Assembly (NCBI GenBank): GCA_016302185.1
Contig: JAEDOC010000088.1
Span: 1 to 8,850, forward strand
Source of the DNA: Clostridium sp.
GTDB lineage: Bacteria > Bacillota > Clostridia > Lachnospirales > Lachnospiraceae
Length of the DNA: 8,850 nt
Reading direction: 5' to 3'
In this document: positions 6,538 through 8,850 of the stretch, one piece after another
Numbering within the stretch: the stretch's first letter is position 1
Layout: each line of letters begins with the position of its first letter
Position numbers and translations under genes: made by a program
Notes under the pieces: generated by a model
Seen by the model: the letters and a program-made list of their open reading frames with translations, nothing else
What the model was told of the DNA's origin: nothing
The model's database searches: none

Positions 6538-7191
6538 TCATACGGTCAACCTGTACAGTCTCCCGTATTTTTCCTCCAGATACTGTAAAAACGGCTTCGC
6601 ATCCAGTGCCTTTCCCGTCAGCCTCTGCATCAGTTCTCCGGAGGTATAGCAACAGCCATACTGCCAGATATTCTCCTTCATCCACTGATTCAGGCTGCTG
6701 AAATCTCCCTTTGCAACCTGCTCATACACTCCCGGCAGACTCTGAAGAAGGGCGGAACGGATCTGCCCGTCATAAATATTCCCCAGTGCGTAGCTCTGGA
6801 AATAACCGATATAGTCACCCGCCCAGTGCATGTCCTGAAGAACGCCTTCCGTATCATTGGACGGACGAATTCCAAGGTACTGTTCATATTTGTCATTCCA
6901 GGCCTCCGCCATCTCCTCTGCCTTTATATTTCCGGCAAAGAAATCTCTCTCCAGCTCAAATCGCAAAATCGCGTGAAGGCTGTAGGTTACCTCATCCGCC
7001 TCGATACGACGCAGGCTGGGGCGTACCACATGCAGCGCACGATAAAACTCCTCCTGCGGTACATCCGCATAGGTTCGGAAGGCTTCCTGAAGCTGAGGAT
7101 AATAATACTGCCAGTATTCTCTGCTTTTCCCGATGATATTTTCATAGAAGCGGGCATTGGCCTCATGAAAACCGCCTTCAATTGGTTGGAT
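6538..7191 (-). pseudogene. M32 carboxypeptidase (carboxypeptidase Taq family), C-terminal fragment
   Basis: The open frame from 7191 (after a TGA at 7192-7194) gives 217 residues. From about 7176 they match the C-terminal part of M32 metallocarboxypeptidases, normally about 500 residues. Visible family motifs: GGFHEANARFYENIIGKS (7176-7123; family HES/GQ, whose Glu is the third zinc ligand), SLRRIEADE (IRxxAD) and GVLQDMHW (GxxQDxHW). The N-terminal ~280 residues, including the zinc-binding HEXXH and the DxRxT motif, are absent: directly upstream is the start of an AbgT transporter gene in another frame. The only in-frame start-like codon noted, GTG at 7029, lies deep inside the domain, so annotating from there would hide that this is a fragment. 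Without HEXXH it cannot be an active peptidase. Confidence 0.85.
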
Positions 7192-7351
7192 TCACCACAC
7201 TGATTCCTGCCATGCTGCATACGGTACTGATTACCGCAAGAATCAGGCATAACCACAAAAACATAATATAGGGATGCGGAAGCCTGTTTCCTACGCGCTC
7301 GATAAAATCGAGCACTTTGCCGCTTCGTTTCTTCTCTGCTGCTTTACTCAT
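7178..7351 (-). pseudogene. AbgT-family transporter, N-terminal 57 residues only
   Basis: ATG at 7351, with AAGGAGG nine bases upstream, opens a 57-residue frame. It starts MSKAAEKKRSGKVLDF, continues IERVGNRLPHPYIMFLW into one hydrophobic segment (about 28-50), and ends SVVNPTN before TGA at 7178-7180. ERVGNRLPHP followed by a membrane helix and SVVNPT is typical of the start of AbgT family proteins (p-aminobenzoyl-glutamate or related dipeptide-like transporters, about 500 residues, many helices). Everything after the first helix is missing and the sequence passes straight into an M32 carboxypeptidase fragment, one frame off. The natural explanation is an original abgT-M32 operon that lost about 2 kb between the two genes. 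The peptide may still be translated but cannot transport. Confidence 0.72.
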
Positions 7352-7380
7352 ACTACGATTCCTCCTTTATCCTTTCAAAT

Positions 7381-7420
7381 CCGGGTTCTCCATATTCCCC
7401 ATAAACCATGTGGAACTCGG
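7381..7420 (+). repeat. Imperfect inverted repeat in the abgT leader
   Basis: CCGGGTTCTCCAT (7381-7393) can pair with ATGTGGAACTCGG (7408-7420) over 13 positions, with two G-T pairs and one mismatch, around a 14-base loop. It has no T-run, so it is not an ordinary terminator. It sits about 30 bp upstream of the AbgT start, next to the 30-bp palindrome. Role unknown; it may be chance. Confidence 0.35.
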
Positions 7421-7427
7421 GATATCG

Positions 7428-7457
7428 TATAAAATATGACTGCGGTCATATTTTATA
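7428..7457. promoter_or_regulatory. Perfect 13-bp inverted repeat, candidate TetR operator
   Basis: TATAAAATATGAC (7428-7440) and GTCATATTTTATA (7445-7457) are exact reverse complements around TGCG. The core ATGAC-TGCG-GTCAT looks like a TetR-type operator. It lies between the tetR 3' end (7490) and the abgT start (7351), where it could control the abgT promoter. An AT-rich terminator for tetR is the alternative, since one arm contains TTTTATA. I did not find a convincing promoter in 7352-7489. Confidence 0.5.
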
Positions 7458-7489
7458 TGGATGTTTTTACTTTATCTGACAGCCTTTAT

Positions 7490-8089
7490 TTATTCCCATC
7501 GGAAATTCCGAATTCCCCGGCAAAACACTTCCGTCAGCCTGACACATTCCGTTTCCAGGCAAAAATCGCCGGCCTGAAGGCACCACTCAAAGAACGTACC
7601 ACGAATCCAATTAATCAATCGGTTCGTCAATACAATACTGTCTTCTTCCGCCAGATATTCTCCCTTCTGCTGTCCCTCCTTCAAAAGCTGATGAACAATC
7701 CGATACAGCGCACGGTTTGTGTATAATTCTTTTTTTAACTTTCCTGTCAGCTGATTCGCATACAATACCTGAATCAGATCCAAACCAATCACATCCTGCG
7801 TAAAAACACTGGAGCTTTTTACTATGGTTTTCAGGCGAAGATCCACGGACTCTTCCGGATTCAGCTGCTGTGCAATCTGATCATAATAATCATCATATGC
7901 ACTTAACATGTAAATCAGAACATCCGCTTTCGATTCAAAATAAATATAAAAGGTCCCCTTCGCCGTTCCTGCTTCCCGCACAATTTCATCTACGGATACC
8001 TGATCATACCCTTTCTGTTTAAACAAAGTAATCGCACAATGATACAAATGCTGTTTTGTTTTATCTCCTTTTGTCATTTTTTTGCTCAT
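7490..8089 (-). CDS. TetR/AcrR-family transcriptional regulator
   Basis: A 199-residue regulator of normal TetR length. The N-terminal DNA-binding domain is clear: TKQHLYHCAITLFKQKGYDQ (11-30), then the helix-turn-helix VDEIVREAGTAKGTFYIYF (33-51), and ESKADVL (52-58). The rest is the helical ligand-binding and dimer domain, which is variable and gives no ligand. The ATG at 8089 follows AGAGG (8096-8100) by six bases; the later Met5 has no ribosome site. It starts 35 bp after the MATE stop on the same strand, so the two are probably co-transcribed and TetR likely controls this efflux unit. That operator would lie upstream of the MATE gene, beyond the window. The palindrome at 7428-7457 downstream may be a second site. 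Confidence 0.9.
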   Translation of the reverse strand: MSKKMTKGDKTKQHLYHCAITLFKQKGYDQVSVDEIVREAGTAKGTFYIYFESKADVLIYMLSAYDDYYDQIAQQLNPEESVDLRLKTIVKSSSVFTQDVIGLDLIQVLYANQLTGKLKKELYTNRALYRIVHQLLKEGQQKGEYLAEEDSIVLTNRLINWIRGTFFEWCLQAGDFCLETECVRLTEVFCRGIRNFRWE

Positions 8090-8124
8090 AAATAACCTCT
8101 ATCTATCACTTTCCACAGCTGCTG

Positions 8125-8850
8125 TTAATTCCGTCTTTCCTCTTCTCCCGCAAACTCCTTCCAGATTCCCAGCTGCAGCAGGACACAGCAAAAGAATGTA
8201 ATCACATCCGCCAGCGGCTGTGCCATCTGAATTCCCAGAAGTCCAATCCAATGAGGCAGTATCGTCACCGCCGGAATCAGGAAAATTCCCTGCCTGGCCA
8301 TCCCCAGGAAAGAAGCACGTACCATCTTTCCGGTGGTCTGCATCATCATATTGCTGATCATAATCAGCGCATTCATAAAATACGTTGCACACTGCAGGCG
8401 CAGCGCCAACGTTCCGATCCGAAGAACCTCCGGATCCCCTTTCCGAAACAGCTCCACCAGCCCCGGCGCCGCCAGAAACTCCAGAATTCCCAGAAACAGC
8501 AGAAACACGGTCCCCACTTTCACACAGAACCAGAAGGCTTTTTTCACCCGTTCAAACAGCTTCGCACCATAGTTAAAACCACAGACCGGCTGAAAGCCCT
8601 GTCCAAATCCCAGCATTACCGAATTTGTAAAGTTGGTAATCCGGGATACAATTGCCAAGGCCGCAATCGCCGCGTCTCCGTAGGGTTTGGCCGCCGTATT
8701 CAGACAGATCATCGCAATCCCGGCAATTCCCTGACGGCACAGGGACGGAAGGCCGCCGTTGGCAATCACTTTATAAAAAGACATTGTCGGTGTAAACTTG
8801 TTCCAGCGGATCGGCACGCTTCCCGAATGGCTGATTCCCCAGAAAAGCAG
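8125..8850 (-). CDS. MATE-family efflux transporter, C-terminal 241 residues (5' end outside window)
   Basis: The frame stays open to the right edge, so the gene continues beyond 8850; the GTG at 8817 is internal, not a start. Upstream of it the frame reads LLFWGISHSGS, normal MATE sequence. The visible part is the second half of a MATE transporter, with several hydrophobic helices, the motif GFGQGFQPVCGFNYGAK, and near the end HWIGLLGIQMAQPLADVITF. The full protein would be about 450 residues, so roughly 200 are missing from view. It differs clearly from the MATE at 5003-6364 (GFGQGFQPVCGFNYGA against GLTQGAQPIISFNYGA), so this is a second pump and not a duplicate. It is followed by tetR in the same direction. 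Substrate unknown. Confidence 0.88.
   Translation of the reverse strand: MLFWGISHSGSVPIRWNKFTPTMSFYKVIANGGLPSLCRQGIAGIAMICLNTAAKPYGDAAIAALAIVSRITNFTNSVMLGFGQGFQPVCGFNYGAKLFERVKKAFWFCVKVGTVFLLFLGILEFLAAPGLVELFRKGDPEVLRIGTLALRLQCATYFMNALIMISNMMMQTTGKMVRASFLGMARQGIFLIPAVTILPHWIGLLGIQMAQPLADVITFFCCVLLQLGIWKEFAGEEERRN

Noticed and set aside
6711..7203. Overlapping + strand frames opposite the M32 fragment
   Set aside because: They are antisense shadows with no domain or convincing ribosome site.
6987..7256. Minus-strand frame of 89 codons upstream of the M32 fragment
   Set aside because: It overlaps both the AbgT start and the M32 fragment in the third frame and has no ribosome site; the other two frames carry recognisable proteins.
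7029..7351. Functional AbgT-M32 fusion protein
   Set aside because: The two parts are in different frames, with TGA at 7178-7180 and another stop at 7192-7194, and the M32 part lacks HEXXH.
8104..8126. ACAGCTGCTGT short palindrome between MATE and tetR
   Set aside because: Only five-base arms; expected by chance at this length.

Overview
The window looks like chromosomal DNA from a spore-forming Clostridia, most likely a Lachnospiraceae-type gut bacterium. The signs are the protein families present (CmpB-type membrane protein, PgcA-type phosphoglucomutase, CotS-like spore protein, MarR/MATE and TetR/MATE pairs), strong AGGAGG ribosome sites, sigma-A promoters with TATAAT-like -10 boxes, and moderate GC. 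The genus is not resolved. No tRNA, rRNA, CRISPR array, insertion sequence or phage gene was seen.

Layout: 17-1081 (+) is a five-helix CmpB-family membrane protein with a long charged helical tail, ending in a terminator. 1109-1315 (-) is a broken RraA-family gene that keeps its promoter, start and apparent 3' end but has lost its middle. 1585-3267 (-) is a complete phosphoglucomutase/phosphomannomutase. 3389-4372 (-) is a CotS-like kinase-fold spore protein starting at GTG. 4422-4528 is a compact divergent control region: a sigma-E-like promoter faces left into the cotS-like gene, and a sigma-A promoter faces right into marR, followed by two exact 20-bp tandem repeats that look like MarR operators. 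4552-6364 (+) is a marR-MATE operon with overlapping genes, closed by a strong terminator usable from both sides. 6418-7351 (-) holds gene debris: a 30-codon ORF, the C-terminal part of an M32 carboxypeptidase, and the first 57 codons of an AbgT-family transporter joined directly to it. 7381-7457 carries two adjacent inverted repeats. 7490-8850 (-) is a second efflux unit: a MATE transporter running off the right edge, followed by tetR.

How they work together: two drug/metabolite efflux units, each a MATE transporter with its own regulator (MarR, TetR), flank remnants of what was probably a peptide or aminobenzoyl-glutamate uptake and cleavage operon. The most notable feature is that two independent loci (RraA, AbgT-M32) show the same kind of damage: intact promoter and/or ribosome site and 5' end, intact 3' end, interior excised. 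I see no clearly new defence, mobile or biosynthetic system. The best leads are the deletion remnants, the tandem MarR boxes with back-to-back promoters, and the 30-bp palindrome next to tetR.
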